64,000 bases of DNA, from contig NZ_WRPA01000004.1 in the NCBI RefSeq assembly GCF_009831655.1, forward strand, positions 186,001 through 250,000. Reading direction: 5' to 3'. How positions within the stretch are numbered: position 1 is the first letter of the stretch; every line of letters begins with the position of its first letter. Below are positions 33,932 to 42,967 of the stretch, one piece after another. Made by a program: the position numbers and the translations under genes. This DNA comes from Shewanella insulae (GTDB lineage Bacteria > Pseudomonadota > Gammaproteobacteria > Enterobacterales > Shewanellaceae). The notes below the pieces were generated by a model, which was given only the letters and a program-made list of their open reading frames with translations, was not told the DNA's origin and ran no database searches.

Positions 33932-34516
33932 CAGGAGTCTAGCTGGAGCATTCGCCGCCTCAGGCTAGCACCACGACGCTCGCCAAAGCTAAAACCAAAG
34001 CCATATTTTCAGCTACCCCCAGCCGCTCGCCCACTGCCATGCCATTTGCCCGCATTGTTTTGGGGGATAGCGGTGAGTTGCCGACATTAGCTGATAGCTC
34101 CATCCATACCCATTTATCTGCTTAGGCGTTGCTGCAAAGATGAGCAAACGCCCAGGCATCTCTTTCTCTCAGCGGGCATTCATCGCTGTTTTCAATCTAT
34201 CAGAATGGTTAACAACCGCGCCGAATTACAGGGTCTTTGGGGATGTTGCTTGTTTGTTAATTTCTGAATTTATCTGAGTTCCGCTCGGTTGATCAACAAG
34301 TGATCGATGCGGATATGCGTCACGGAAATTAAAGGGGTATTATCAATATTTGTTTATTTTGTGTGATCTGGGTCGCGCATAGCTACGCAAAAAGAGGTAT
34401 TGCTCTGGCTTATTGATTTGGATCAAGAACTTTTAGGTATTCATCTGGCAGGATACGCGCAAATGTAAGGATTTTGATAATAAAAACAACGTTAACTGTT
34501 GTATTAATGGAGTAGT
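33932..34516 (+). other. 585-base region upstream of ompW
   Basis: I see no convincing gene. The last 110 bases contain a perfect Fnr-type box (34413-34426) and the ompW leader. The rest is GC-mixed with no clear repeat. Its length is unusual for this gene-dense window, so an unannotated small RNA is possible but nothing in the sequence shows one. Confidence 0.5.
34413..34426 (+). promoter_or_regulatory. Fnr/EtrA-type binding site upstream of ompW
   Basis: TTGATTTGGATCAA has both half-sites of the Fnr consensus (TTGAT-N4-ATCAA) perfectly. A site centred here would place an activated start near 34461, leaving a leader of about 55 bases to the ompW ATG; the -10 sequence (GGATAC, 34451-34456) is weak, as usual for activated promoters. 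Confidence 0.7.
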
Positions 34517-35197
34517 ATGATGAAAAAAACTATCGTTTCAGGTCTGATCGCTGCCGCCCTACTGTCTACTGGATTTGCCGCTTCTGCACACCAAGCTGGT
34601 GACATCATCGTTCGCGCCGGTGCTGTTACCGTTGCGCCAAATGAATCTAGCCAGGATGTCGTTACACCTGACCTAGGTAACCTAGGTGAGTTTTCTGTTA
34701 GCAGTAATACGCAATTAGGCCTGAACTTCGGTTACATGCTGACCGACAACTTTGGTATTGAACTGTTGGCCGCGACCCCCTTTAGCCATGACATTTCGCT
34801 AAAAGGTGTTGGTAAAGTGGCTGAGACCAAGCACCTGCCACCTACCTTAGTGGCTCAGTACTACTTCGGTTCGGCCGATTCTAAGTTACGTCCATATATC
34901 GGTGCCGGTGTGAACTTCACTAACTTCTTCGATAATGAGATCACTAATGATGCAGGCGGACGCCTATCGGATCTAAGTCTGTCAAACTCTTGGGGTGTGG
35001 CGGCGCAAGTGGGTATCGACTATCAGGTGAACAAGAACTGGTTGGTTAACGCCTCAGTTTGGTATGCGCAAATTAGCACTGACGCCAAGTTTAACTATAC
35101 CTTCGACAATGCAGGTACTGCGACAACTGTGCCTGTGACTATCGAAACAGATATCAACCCTTGGGTTTACATGGTGAGCGTTGGCTACACCTTCTAA
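34517..35197 (+). CDS. ompW: OmpW-family outer-membrane protein
   Basis: A 226-residue precursor with a signal peptide (MMKKTIVSGLIAAALLSTG, FAASAH, cleavage after ASA) and an eight-stranded barrel: IIVRAGAVTVAPNES, LGLNFGYMLTDNFGIELLAA, TKHLPPTLVAQYYFG, LRPYIGAGVNFTNFF and the terminal VYMVSVGYTF. These are standard OmpW marks. OmpW forms a narrow hydrophobic channel and is raised under anaerobiosis in enterobacteria. GGAG precedes the double ATG. The perfect Fnr-type box upstream supports the same oxygen control here. Confidence 0.95.
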   Translation: MMKKTIVSGLIAAALLSTGFAASAHQAGDIIVRAGAVTVAPNESSQDVVTPDLGNLGEFSVSSNTQLGLNFGYMLTDNFGIELLAATPFSHDISLKGVGKVAETKHLPPTLVAQYYFGSADSKLRPYIGAGVNFTNFFDNEITNDAGGRLSDLSLSNSWGVAAQVGIDYQVNKNWLVNASVWYAQISTDAKFNYTFDNAGTATTVPVTIETDINPWVYMVSVGYTF

Positions 35198-35215
35198 TCC
35201 TCTGGATTAGGAATA

Positions 35216-35244
35216 GAAAAAGGAGCCAGTTGGCTCCTTTTTTT
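35216..35244 (+). terminator. Terminator of ompW
   Basis: AAAAAGGAGCCA and TGGCTCCTTTTTTT form a strong stem 19 bases after the stop. The left A run may also serve the convergent SDR gene. Confidence 0.9.
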
Positions 35245-35280
35245 GTGCGTTTCTATTCGCCCTCGCTCGTGATTAGGGCT

Positions 35281-35306
35281 TTACTAGTGCGCCTTACTAC
35301 TGCGCT
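35281..35306. repeat. 13-base duplicate spanning the stop of the second SDR gene
   Basis: TTACTAGTGCGCC is followed at once by TTACTACTGCGCT. The second unit contains the stop codon of the minus-strand SDR gene. Confidence 0.5.
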
Positions 35307-36067
35307 TTCTTGGCAGCTTTTGCCGCCTTGCGCTCTTCCTTGGTGCGCCAGTGGCGTGTGTTGTAGATAAATTCCGGTAGACACTTGGTTAACCAAGCCA
35401 CCAGGCGCCAACGCTTGGTGATATAGGCACGTCGCTTGCCCTTCTGCATCGCCTTGATCGCCTGCCGCGCCACCTCATGGGGAGGAGACAGCCAGAGGCG
35501 ACTCTGCTGCATGGCTGCCTTGTCCAGCAGACCCAGCTGCAGGTCGGTGATGGTGATAGGCAGCTTAAGTCGCTGGGCATGCATACTTAGCCCCTCTAGA
35601 TAGCTGCTGGCGTAGGCCTTGGAGGCATGATAGGCCACGCTGGGGCCGCCTCTGAGTCCGGCGATGGAGTTGATGGCCGCGAGCTGGCCATAGCCCTGGT
35701 CGACAAATAATCTGAATGCCGTATTGCATATGGCGCTATAGCCCTGCACATTGACGGTAATGATGTCCTGTTCCAGTGGCCAGGGGAGCGAGGCGTCATA
35801 GCCATTGAGGCCGGTATTGACGATCACCAGATGGGCACCGCCTAGCTGTTGCCAGACGCTCTCCAGTGTGGTGATGATTTCCCTCGGGCTCTCGATCGCC
35901 AGCTCATGCAGGCTGACCTGGGTGGGCAGAGACTGGGCAAATTCGGTAAGGGATTCGGTATCTTGTGCTAGAAGTGCCAGTTCCACGCCTTGCTGGGCAA
36001 GTTGTTTGGCAATTTCACGGCTAACGAGTGAGCTGGCGCCCACAATTATGGCTGTAGCTTGAGACAT
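35297..36067 (-). CDS. SDR-family NAD(P)-dependent oxidoreductase
   Basis: A 256-residue short-chain dehydrogenase. It starts MSQATAIIVGASSLVSREIA, a slightly atypical cofactor loop (GASSLVSREIA in place of GASSGIG). VNTGLNGYD replaces the NNAG motif, INSIAGLRGG holds the catalytic Ser, and YHASKAYASSYLEGLSMH has Tyr and Lys. The C terminus is basic and lysine-rich (EERKAAKAAKKAQ). The altered glycine motif and NTG for NAG suggest a specialised substrate or weak cofactor binding. Confidence 0.88.
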   Translation of the reverse strand: MSQATAIIVGASSLVSREIAKQLAQQGVELALLAQDTESLTEFAQSLPTQVSLHELAIESPREIITTLESVWQQLGGAHLVIVNTGLNGYDASLPWPLEQDIITVNVQGYSAICNTAFRLFVDQGYGQLAAINSIAGLRGGPSVAYHASKAYASSYLEGLSMHAQRLKLPITITDLQLGLLDKAAMQQSRLWLSPPHEVARQAIKAMQKGKRRAYITKRWRLVAWLTKCLPEFIYNTRHWRTKEERKAAKAAKKAQ

Positions 36068-36185
36068 GAGGCTATTTCTCAACAAATGTTTCGCCTATGA
36101 TATGAAGATCTCTGATAGAGAACAAGATTTATAGTATAGACATATGGACATCCAGAAGTCTTGATGTATGATTAGGAGCAAGAGT

Positions 36186-36587
36186 ATGAACAGATGGTTG
36201 AAACCCCTAGCGGCAGTGGCGATGAGTGCGGGCCTGATGACGGCTTGTGCGACCCCAAATGCCAGCGTGGAGATCCAGGGGGAGGTTTGGTTTAAGGAGC
36301 GAATCGCCTTACCACCAGAGGCTGTGCTGTCGGTGCAGATCCAGGACGTGTCATTGATGGACGCGCCTGCCGTGGTGTTGGCGGCCTTCGAGCGTGATGA
36401 TGTGACCACGCCGGCGCCCTTTACCTTTGTCATCCCAAGGGATCAGTTCGAGGCGGGCCATACCTATAGCGTGGGCGCCAAGATAAGCCTGGATGGCAAA
36501 CTGATGTTTATCAATACTCAATCTTACCCCATAGATTTAGGCGATAGTGCGCCTATCTCTGTGCTAGTACAGCGCGTCGGCGGTTAA
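36186..36587 (+). CDS. YbaY/YscW-like lipoprotein (copy 2)
   Basis: A 133-residue lipoprotein starting MNRWLKPLAAVAMSAGLMTA with Cys next (lipobox LMTAC), after AGGAGC six bases upstream. The mature part, EGEVWFKER-type strand (IQGEVWFKERIALPPEAVLS), PAPFTFVIPRDQFE and KISLDGKLMFINTQSYPI, matches YbaY and is homologous to copy 1 at 32809-33201. It precedes metA by about 75 bases. Confidence 0.87.
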   Translation: MNRWLKPLAAVAMSAGLMTACATPNASVEIQGEVWFKERIALPPEAVLSVQIQDVSLMDAPAVVLAAFERDDVTTPAPFTFVIPRDQFEAGHTYSVGAKISLDGKLMFINTQSYPIDLGDSAPISVLVQRVGG

Positions 36588-36595
36588 GGCGATAC

Positions 36596-36660
36596 ACCGC
36601 GCCGCTTGCGACATCTAGCCTATTGTGGGGCTCTGTTAACCAGGTCGAAAGAGGCGCGGT
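36596..36660 (+). promoter_or_regulatory. Long-range stem that may cover the metA ribosome site
   Basis: ACCGCGCC (36596-36603) is exactly complementary to GGCGCGGT (36653-36660), whose last base abuts the metA ATG and overlaps its GAGG ribosome site. A 49-base interval separates the arms. Folding would hide the start of metA. Confidence 0.4.
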
Positions 36661-37626
36661 ATGCCGGTAAAAATTCCCGATAATCTGCCAGCGGCGGAAA
36701 TTCTCGAATCAGAAAATATCTTTGTCATGTCCGAGACCCGGGCGGCCAATCAGGATATCAGACCCATGAAGGTGCTGATCCTCAACCTGATGCCAAACAA
36801 GATAGAGACTGAAACCCAGCTGCTTAGACTACTCGGCAATACCCCCTTGCAGGTGGATGTGGATCTGCTGCGCATTCACGATAAGGCGTCCAAGCACACC
36901 TCTATTGACCACATGAACAATTTCTATCGTGATTTCGAGGCGGTGCGCCATAAGAATTACGATGGTCTGATCATCACCGGCGCGCCCCTGGGGCAGATAG
37001 AGTTCGAAGAGGTGACCTACTGGGATCATATACGCGAGATCATCGACTGGTCCCAACAACATGTGACCTCAGTGCTGTTTCTCTGCTGGGCGGCCCACGC
37101 GGCCCTGTACCACCTCTACGGTTTGCAGCGAAAGCTACTCTCGGCCAAGCGCTCCGGCGTGTTTAATCACCAGCGCACTCATAAACATTTTCCCCTGCTG
37201 CGGGGCTTCGACGATGAGTTCTTCGCGCCTCATTCCCGCTTCGCCGAGATGAATGTCGAGGATCTCAAGGCCCATAAGGAGCTACAGGTCTTGGCCGAGT
37301 CCGATGAGGCCGGTGCCTATCTGGTATTGAGCCGCAACAACCGCAACCTGTTTGTGATGGGCCATCCGGAATATCAAAAATCGACCCTGGGGGATGAGTA
37401 TCAGCGGGATCTGGCAGAAGGGCTTAACCCTGCAATACCGAAGAACTATTTTCGCTGTGATGATCCCAGCCAGGCGCCCGTCGCCCGCTGGCATGGTCAC
37501 GGCAGCCTGCTGGTCAGCAACTGGCTGAATTACTATGTCTACCAGCTGACCCCCTATGATCTCCATGACATGAGCGCCATCACGCCCTGGGAGCATGAGT
37601 ATAAGGATGGGCAAGAGGATGACTAA
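36661..37626 (+). CDS. metA: Homoserine O-succinyltransferase
   Basis: It transfers succinyl from succinyl-CoA to homoserine, the first committed step of methionine synthesis. The 321-residue glutamine-amidotransferase-like fold has the nucleophile in [12 protein letters not shown] (Cys142 region), and His and Glu in VMGHPEYQ. Residue 111 in GAPLG is Gly, the residue linked to succinyl rather than acetyl use in this family. Other marks are PLKILNLMP-like [18 protein letters not shown] and KRSGVFNH. It overlaps the next gene by eight bases. Confidence 0.96.
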   Translation: MPVKIPDNLPAAEILESENIFVMSETRAANQDIRPMKVLILNLMPNKIETETQLLRLLGNTPLQVDVDLLRIHDKASKHTSIDHMNNFYRDFEAVRHKNYDGLIITGAPLGQIEFEEVTYWDHIREIIDWSQQHVTSVLFLCWAAHAALYHLYGLQRKLLSAKRSGVFNHQRTHKHFPLLRGFDDEFFAPHSRFAEMNVEDLKAHKELQVLAESDEAGAYLVLSRNNRNLFVMGHPEYQKSTLGDEYQRDLAEGLNPAIPKNYFRCDDPSQAPVARWHGHGSLLVSNWLNYYVYQLTPYDLHDMSAITPWEHEYKDGQEDD

Positions 37627-38146
37627 GCCTGCCGCGCTTATCGAGACGCCAAGGCTCACCATGCGTCAGTTTGTGATGGAGGATGCCGAGGCCGTGTATC
37701 GTTTCTCCTCAAATCCTGAGGTGGTGCGCTATACCGGCGATGAGGATGCGATCAAGAGCCTGGACGATGCCAGGGGCGTCATAGAAAGCTACTGGCTCGC
37801 CGGATACCGCGAACATGGTTTTGCTCGCTACGCCTTGGTCAACAAGCAGGACGACGAGCTCATTGGCTTTTGCGGCATCAAGTATGAGCCGCTGCTCAAT
37901 CGTGGTCAGGGTGGGGTGGACATAGGCTATCGCATGTTGCCCGAGTATTGGGGCAAGGGGCTGGCCACCGAGGCCGTTAGCGCCTGTTTGCGTTACGCCA
38001 GGGATACCTTAGGCATAAATTGCGTATACGCCGAGGTGATGAAGGAAAACGTCGCGTCCATCCGGGTGCTGGAGAAGGCGGGCATGGTGCGAATCGACAG
38101 TTATGAGGATCAAGGGGCTGAGCTTCATCTCTACCGCACGGCCTAG
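37619..38146 (+). CDS. GNAT-family N-acetyltransferase, RimJ/RimL type
   Basis: About 175 residues. The family opens with [23 protein letters not shown]; acetyl-CoA loop [18 protein letters not shown] (~110-127) and [21 protein letters not shown] are typical of RimJ/RimL acetyltransferases. The start at 37619 (MTKPAAL) lies inside the last codons of metA with GAGG just upstream, so the two are probably co-translated. The substrate is unknown and the link to methionine synthesis may be only positional. Confidence 0.88.
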   Translation: MTKPAALIETPRLTMRQFVMEDAEAVYRFSSNPEVVRYTGDEDAIKSLDDARGVIESYWLAGYREHGFARYALVNKQDDELIGFCGIKYEPLLNRGQGGVDIGYRMLPEYWGKGLATEAVSACLRYARDTLGINCVYAEVMKENVASIRVLEKAGMVRIDSYEDQGAELHLYRTA

Positions 38147-38324
38147 TCTGGGCGCGCAACTGACATCGAGGGTAAATTGCCAGAACCTTAGGTGACAGCG
38201 CTTGAAGAACAAGGTCTTAGGCGCTATTTTAGTGAGGACAGTTGATACCTTCATCGAGGCTCAACGGCTCCTAAACCAAGCGCCCGGTGTTCGCCAGACG
38301 CATCACCTTAGAGAATGGATCCTC

Positions 38325-38942
38325 ATGTCAGAGCAACAGCAAGCCGTACTCCTGTTATTAGCACATCCCTCCCAACATAGATCCGAAGTTAATCTGCCCC
38401 TGTTCGAACTGGCCAAGAAGATACCGGGTGTCACCACTGTGGATCTCTATGGCGAGTATCCCGAATTTGATATCGACATCGAGCGTGAACAGCAGCGTCT
38501 GTTGGCCCACGATGTGGTGATATTTCAATTTCCCCTCTACTGGTATTCCACGCCCGCCATCCTAAAGGAGTGGCAAGACTTGGTGCTGGAATATGGCTTT
38601 GCCTATGGCACAGATGGCAATGCGCTCAAGGGGAAACGCTTCTTCTGTGCCATCACGGCAGGGGGCAAGGAGGAGGCCTATCAGGCAGAGGGCTATAATC
38701 ATTTCACCCTGAGACAACTCCTGGCGCCCCTTGAGCAGACCGCCAGCCTCACCGGCATGCGCTATCTGCCGCCGTTCGCCCTGTTTGGCGCCCGCACCGC
38801 CGTCGAGGATGGACTGATGGCGCTGCACCTCGAGGAGTGGCGCGAGCTGCTCACCGCACTGGTGGCGGGCAAGCTCAATCGCCGTCTGGCCGCCAGGCTT
38901 GAGAAGTTAAACGGCCATCTTGATCAGATCATCACGGGGTAA
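38325..38942 (+). CDS. Flavodoxin-like NAD(P)H quinone reductase, Kef ancillary type
   Basis: A 205-residue KefF/KefG-like flavoprotein that would bind the Kef antiporter and activate it, besides reducing quinones. Marks: LLLLAHPSQHRSEVN (FMN phosphate loop), DLYGEYPEFDID, VIFQFPLYWYSTPAILKEWQD and FFCAITAGGKEEAYQ. I chose ATG 38325 (MSEQQQAVL) because the family fold starts there; upstream in-frame residues look unconserved. It ends five bases before the antiporter gene, confirming the functional pair. Confidence 0.9.
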   Translation: MSEQQQAVLLLLAHPSQHRSEVNLPLFELAKKIPGVTTVDLYGEYPEFDIDIEREQQRLLAHDVVIFQFPLYWYSTPAILKEWQDLVLEYGFAYGTDGNALKGKRFFCAITAGGKEEAYQAEGYNHFTLRQLLAPLEQTASLTGMRYLPPFALFGARTAVEDGLMALHLEEWRELLTALVAGKLNRRLAARLEKLNGHLDQIITG

Positions 38943-38947
38943 GCGCT

Positions 38948-40936
38948 ATGACCAATTATTTCCTGCAAGCCTTTATCTATCTGGTTGCCGCGGTGATCGC
39001 CGTGCCCCTGGCGAGGCGCTTTGGCCTGGGTTCGGTGCTTGGCTACCTGATCGCCGGGGTGGTGATAGGGCCGGTGATCGGCCTGGTGGGCGAGGAGACC
39101 TCGGTCATTCAGCACTTCGCCGAGTTTGGTGTGGTGATGATGCTGTTTGTGGTGGGGCTGGAGCTGGAGCCTAAGATGTTATGGGCCATGCGCCACCGCC
39201 TGCTGGGGTTGGGCGGGCTGCAGTTACTGCTGACCACGGGCGCGGTGGCGGCCATCGCCCTCTATTTCGGCCAGCAGTGGAGTATCGCCTTCACCATAGG
39301 CCTTATCTTCGCCCTGTCGTCGACGGCGATCGTGCTACAGACCTTTAATGAGAAGGGTCTCAGTCGCACCGATGGTGGCCGCAACGCCTTCTCGGTGCTG
39401 CTGTTTCAGGATATTGCTGTGATCCCCATGCTGGCCTTTATTCCGCTGCTGGCCCTGCCCGAACTGGTGGAACAGGCGCAGCAGGCGGCCACCCAGATGG
39501 CGGCGCAGCATGAGGAGATGAGCCTGGTTGCAGACCTGCCGCCCTGGGCCTATGCCATGGTGATGGTGGCGACCATCGGCATATTAGTCGTTGGTGGTCA
39601 CTACCTGAGCCGCCCCCTGTTTCGTTTCGTGGCCTCATCCGGGGTGAGGGAGATCTTTACTGCCACCGCCCTGATGTTGGTGATCGGCATCGCGGCGCTG
39701 ATGAGCCTGGTGGGGCTGTCACCAGCCCTGGGCACCTTTCTCGCGGGCGTGGTGCTGGCCAACAGTGAGTTTCGCCATGAGCTGGAGTCAAATATCGATC
39801 CCTTCAAGGGGCTGCTGCTGGGGCTCTTCTTTATCACCGTCGGTGCCGGCATCGACTTTGGCATTCTGTGGCAGGATCTCGGCCTCATCCTGGGACTGAC
39901 TCTGGGGATCATAGTGCTGAAGGCCCTGGTACTCTTGCTGCTCACCCCTGTGTTTAAGATAGGGCAGAGTGACCGTTGGCTGTTTGCCCTGAGCCTAGCC
40001 CAGGCCGGGGAGTTCGGCTTTGTGCTGCTCAGTTTCACCGTGCAAAACCATGTATTGCCTGGTGAGCTGGCACAGCTACTCTCACTGGTGGTCGCCCTGA
40101 GTATGATGCTGACTCCCGGCCTATTTATCCTGTTTGAACGTGTGATAGAGCCGAGATATTGCACCAGCGAGGCCGAGCGCGAGGCTGATAACATCGACGA
40201 GCACGGCAGCGTGATCATCGCCGGTGTCGGCCGTTTTGGTCAGGTGGTCAATCGCCTGCTCAGCGCCAACGGTATCAAGACGGTCGTGCTGGACCATCAG
40301 ATTAGCCAGGTGGATATGCTGCGCCGCATCAATGTGAAGAGCTATTTTGGCGATGCGACCCGCCCGGATCTGCTGCATACGGCGGGGATAGAGGAGGCTG
40401 CCTTGTTGGTGGTCGCCATGGACAATCGCGACAGCGCGGTGGAGCTGGTGAAGTATGTCAAGCATACCTATCCCAAGGTCAAGGTGCTTGCCCGGGCATT
40501 CGACCGCGGCCATGCCTATCTGCTGCGGGACGCCGGTGCCGACTTCATCCAGAAGGAGACCCTGCTGTCGGCACTTGAGCTAGGGGCCGATGCCATGAAG
40601 TGCCTGGGCTTTCATCCCTTCCATGTGGAGCAGCAGAAGAACACCTTCAAGCGCATCGAGAAGCGCAGCTCCGACATGCTCTATGGCGCCTGGAAAGATG
40701 ACAGCAGCGGCGAGCGATTCGACAACAACTACCGCAAGCTGTTTATCGAGCTGGAGGAAACCATCAAGGCCGCCATGGCCAGAGATAGAAACGACAAGTA
40801 TGCCATGAGTGAGCGGGGATGGACGCCGCCACCCAAGGGCTATGACGAGCTACTAGATGACGATGAGCCCCTAACAGCGAAGCGCGTGGATGACCCCATG
40901 TCATCGGCACCTAGTGATGAGCAGATCAAGCCTTAA
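38948..40936 (+). CDS. Kef-type glutathione-regulated potassium:proton antiporter
   Basis: A 662-residue CPA2 antiporter. Residues 1-385 contain about 12-13 membrane helices with GLGSVLGYLIAGVVIGP, FALSSTAIVLQTFNEKGL and FLAGVVLANSEFRHELE; the last is the gating/regulatory loop known from KefC (HALESDIEP-type). Residues ~405-540 form a TrkA-N nucleotide domain (VIIAGVGRFGQVVNRLL). A charged tail follows. It lies directly behind its ancillary reductase, and in Kef systems glutathione adducts open the channel to acidify the cell during electrophile stress. Confidence 0.93.
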   Translation: MTNYFLQAFIYLVAAVIAVPLARRFGLGSVLGYLIAGVVIGPVIGLVGEETSVIQHFAEFGVVMMLFVVGLELEPKMLWAMRHRLLGLGGLQLLLTTGAVAAIALYFGQQWSIAFTIGLIFALSSTAIVLQTFNEKGLSRTDGGRNAFSVLLFQDIAVIPMLAFIPLLALPELVEQAQQAATQMAAQHEEMSLVADLPPWAYAMVMVATIGILVVGGHYLSRPLFRFVASSGVREIFTATALMLVIGIAALMSLVGLSPALGTFLAGVVLANSEFRHELESNIDPFKGLLLGLFFITVGAGIDFGILWQDLGLILGLTLGIIVLKALVLLLLTPVFKIGQSDRWLFALSLAQAGEFGFVLLSFTVQNHVLPGELAQLLSLVVALSMMLTPGLFILFERVIEPRYCTSEAEREADNIDEHGSVIIAGVGRFGQVVNRLLSANGIKTVVLDHQISQVDMLRRINVKSYFGDATRPDLLHTAGIEEAALLVVAMDNRDSAVELVKYVKHTYPKVKVLARAFDRGHAYLLRDAGADFIQKETLLSALELGADAMKCLGFHPFHVEQQKNTFKRIEKRSSDMLYGAWKDDSSGERFDNNYRKLFIELEETIKAAMARDRNDKYAMSERGWTPPPKGYDELLDDDEPLTAKRVDDPMSSAPSDEQIKP

Positions 40937-40961
40937 GCACCGCTAAGCCTTAAGAGCCTTT
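40928..40961. repeat. 17-base duplicate across two convergent stop codons
   Basis: AAGCCTTAAGCACCGCT is followed directly by AAGCCTTAAGAGCCTTT. The first copy contains the stop of the antiporter gene and reaches the stop of the convergent pseudouridine synthase gene at 40943. Confidence 0.6.
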
Positions 40962-41806
40962 AGGCTAGGTTGCAGTGCATCGGGGAGTGCCACATGTAGT
41001 GGTTGCTGGCTGAGTGGACAGGTGAAATCCAGGAAGCAGGCGGTAAGCTGCAGGTTAACATCGCTCGCCTCGGCGCCGCCGTGTTGTCGGTCGCCCACCA
41101 CGGGAAAGTCTATGCTGGTCATGTGGATGCGGATCTGGTGCTTGCGGCCAGTTTCTATCTTTACCTGTACCAGCGACATATCCTGCGCGCTGTCGTACTC
41201 CACCAGGCTGGCGTGGGAGCACGCCGACTTGCCATCCACTTCAGTTGTGATGGTGCGCGTGCCCTTGGGAAACTCTCCCTTGACGATCACCCTGTACTGC
41301 TTATCGAGTTCGCGATGTTCGAACTGGGCCGCCAGCGCCGCCGTTGTCTTCTTGCTATGACCTATGATCACCAACCCAGTGGCGGCCCTGTCCAGACGGT
41401 GGATGATAAAGGCTGGGCGCTGCGGCGTGAGGTGGGTCTCCACGAAGCGGTTGATGGTGGTGTGATCGCTCCATTTAGAGCCCTGACACAACATGGCGTA
41501 AGGTTTGTACCAGATGCTGTATTCGCCCTTGTCCAGAATCAACTGAGCATCCTCCACCTCCTGGCCGAGCACCTTGGGGTTGTAGTAGAGGTGTAGCTGA
41601 TCCCCAAGCTTCAGCGGCTTCTTGGCCCGGCGCAGGCGCTGGGTGTATTTGCCCCTTGTGAGCCATACCGCCCCCTTGGCCATCGCCTGTTTGATCTCCT
41701 GCTTAGAGAGTCGACTGGCCTCAGCCAACAGGGTACAGGCGTCCGTCTCTGTCTGGCTGACATTGAGGTGATGTTCGATAGGGCTTGGCTTGGGGTCTGC
41801 TTGCAT
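40943..41806 (-). CDS. RluA-family RNA pseudouridine synthase
   Basis: A 287-residue synthase that isomerises uridine in rRNA or tRNA. It has an N-terminal S4-like segment (DACTLLAEASRLSKQEIKQAM, VWLTRGK) and the catalytic domain with IIHRLDRAATGLVIIGHSKK (catalytic Asp), KQYRVIVKGEFP and VKIETGRKHQIRIHMTSIDFPVVGD. It is a single gene. The exact RNA target cannot be told; a second member of the family lies at 59698. Confidence 0.92.
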   Translation of the reverse strand: MQADPKPSPIEHHLNVSQTETDACTLLAEASRLSKQEIKQAMAKGAVWLTRGKYTQRLRRAKKPLKLGDQLHLYYNPKVLGQEVEDAQLILDKGEYSIWYKPYAMLCQGSKWSDHTTINRFVETHLTPQRPAFIIHRLDRAATGLVIIGHSKKTTAALAAQFEHRELDKQYRVIVKGEFPKGTRTITTEVDGKSACSHASLVEYDSAQDMSLVQVKIETGRKHQIRIHMTSIDFPVVGDRQHGGAEASDVNLQLTACFLDFTCPLSQQPLHVALPDALQPSLKALKA

Positions 41807-41994
41807 GCTGGCGTTATCTTCTGCGGTACGGGCTAATTGGTGCCCGGGTGAAAAACCTCGCCAGTTTACACTATTTTGTGCCCTGGTTCTCTTCCCTCAG
41901 TTGTCGGCAAGGCATTAAATCGAGTGATAATTGACGCCCAATCTTTGAGTCTTGACTGCTATACTCAACCAAGGTGGCACCAGGGAGGAGCAAA

Positions 41995-42891
41995 ATGCGG
42001 CGATTTAGCATGATGATGTGGGGGAGATCGCTCCTTTGTCAGTGCATTACCCTTTGCCTGTGTATTACCCTTGGCATTAGCATGACGGCGCCCGCCGAGG
42101 CTGCCGACATACGCTATAACCTGTCGACCCATTTCGTCGATCCCAAACAGAGTTACTATATAGACCTGCTGCGCTTGGCCATGGAGAAGAGCCGCGATCA
42201 GTATGGTGACTACCGTCTGCTCCCGGTAGAGATGGATATGCCCCAGGGGCGCACCATCAAGTTAGTGGAACAGGGCAAGCTGGACGTGGTCTGGACCATG
42301 ACCAGCATCAGCCGGGAGCAACAACTCAGAGCCGTCTATTTTCCGCTGCTCAAGGGGCTAATGGGTCATCGCATCGCCATCATTCGTAAGGAAGACGAAC
42401 TCCGTTTTGCCAATATCACCACCATAGAGCAACTTCAGGCCATCCCTGTGGGACAGGGGAGCGATTGGCCCGATAGCGACATATTGCAGCGTCAGGGCTT
42501 TACCTTAGTACGGGGTGCCGCCCACAACCTACTCAACATGTTAGAGAAGCGCCGCTTCGACTATTTTCTGCGGGCGCTTCATGAGCCCTGGGATGAAATT
42601 GCCGATAAGGCTTCGCTGGTGGTGGATAACCACTTCGTTATCGTCTATCCCGCTCCCCTCTATTTCTTTGTGGCTCCAGATAACCTGGCATTGGCCCAGC
42701 GAATAGAATATGGCCTGCGCGCCGCGCTGAACGATGGCAGTTTTGATGAACTTTTTTATCATCACGCAATCACAGAAGGTATGCTGGGCCGGGCGAAGTT
42801 AACCGATAGGCGTGTTTTTCACCTGGACAATCCTTTCATGTCCCAGACCAGCAAGAATCTGTTGAGCGAACCTGAACTTTGGTTCGACTAA
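41995..42891 (+). CDS. Periplasmic solute-binding protein, family 3-like
   Basis: Start ATG 41995 follows GGGAGGAGC at an ideal distance. A signal peptide (about 35 residues, with two LC-LCITLG-like hydrophobic stretches, cleavage near AEAADI) precedes a roughly 260-residue two-lobed binding domain: DMPQGRTIKLVEQGKLDVVW, LKGLMGHRIAIIRKEDELRF and EYGLRAALNDGSFDELFYHH. No permease or ATPase gene is near. The next gene, 76 bases on, is a PAS-GGDEF enzyme, so it may act as a sensor input rather than for uptake. Confidence 0.85.
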   Translation: MRRFSMMMWGRSLLCQCITLCLCITLGISMTAPAEAADIRYNLSTHFVDPKQSYYIDLLRLAMEKSRDQYGDYRLLPVEMDMPQGRTIKLVEQGKLDVVWTMTSISREQQLRAVYFPLLKGLMGHRIAIIRKEDELRFANITTIEQLQAIPVGQGSDWPDSDILQRQGFTLVRGAAHNLLNMLEKRRFDYFLRALHEPWDEIADKASLVVDNHFVIVYPAPLYFFVAPDNLALAQRIEYGLRAALNDGSFDELFYHHAITEGMLGRAKLTDRRVFHLDNPFMSQTSKNLLSEPELWFD

Positions 42892-42967
42892 TCATGTGAT
42901 TTGTCTGGCTATTTCTCGCCTCGTTGGCGTCAAATAGGAGTAGACAGGCTTGAATTATGGGGTGGTT

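Noticed and set aside
36588-36660. SAM or other methionine riboswitch before metA
   Set aside because: The leader is too short and shows none of the conserved SAM riboswitch cores; only a simple complementary pair is present.
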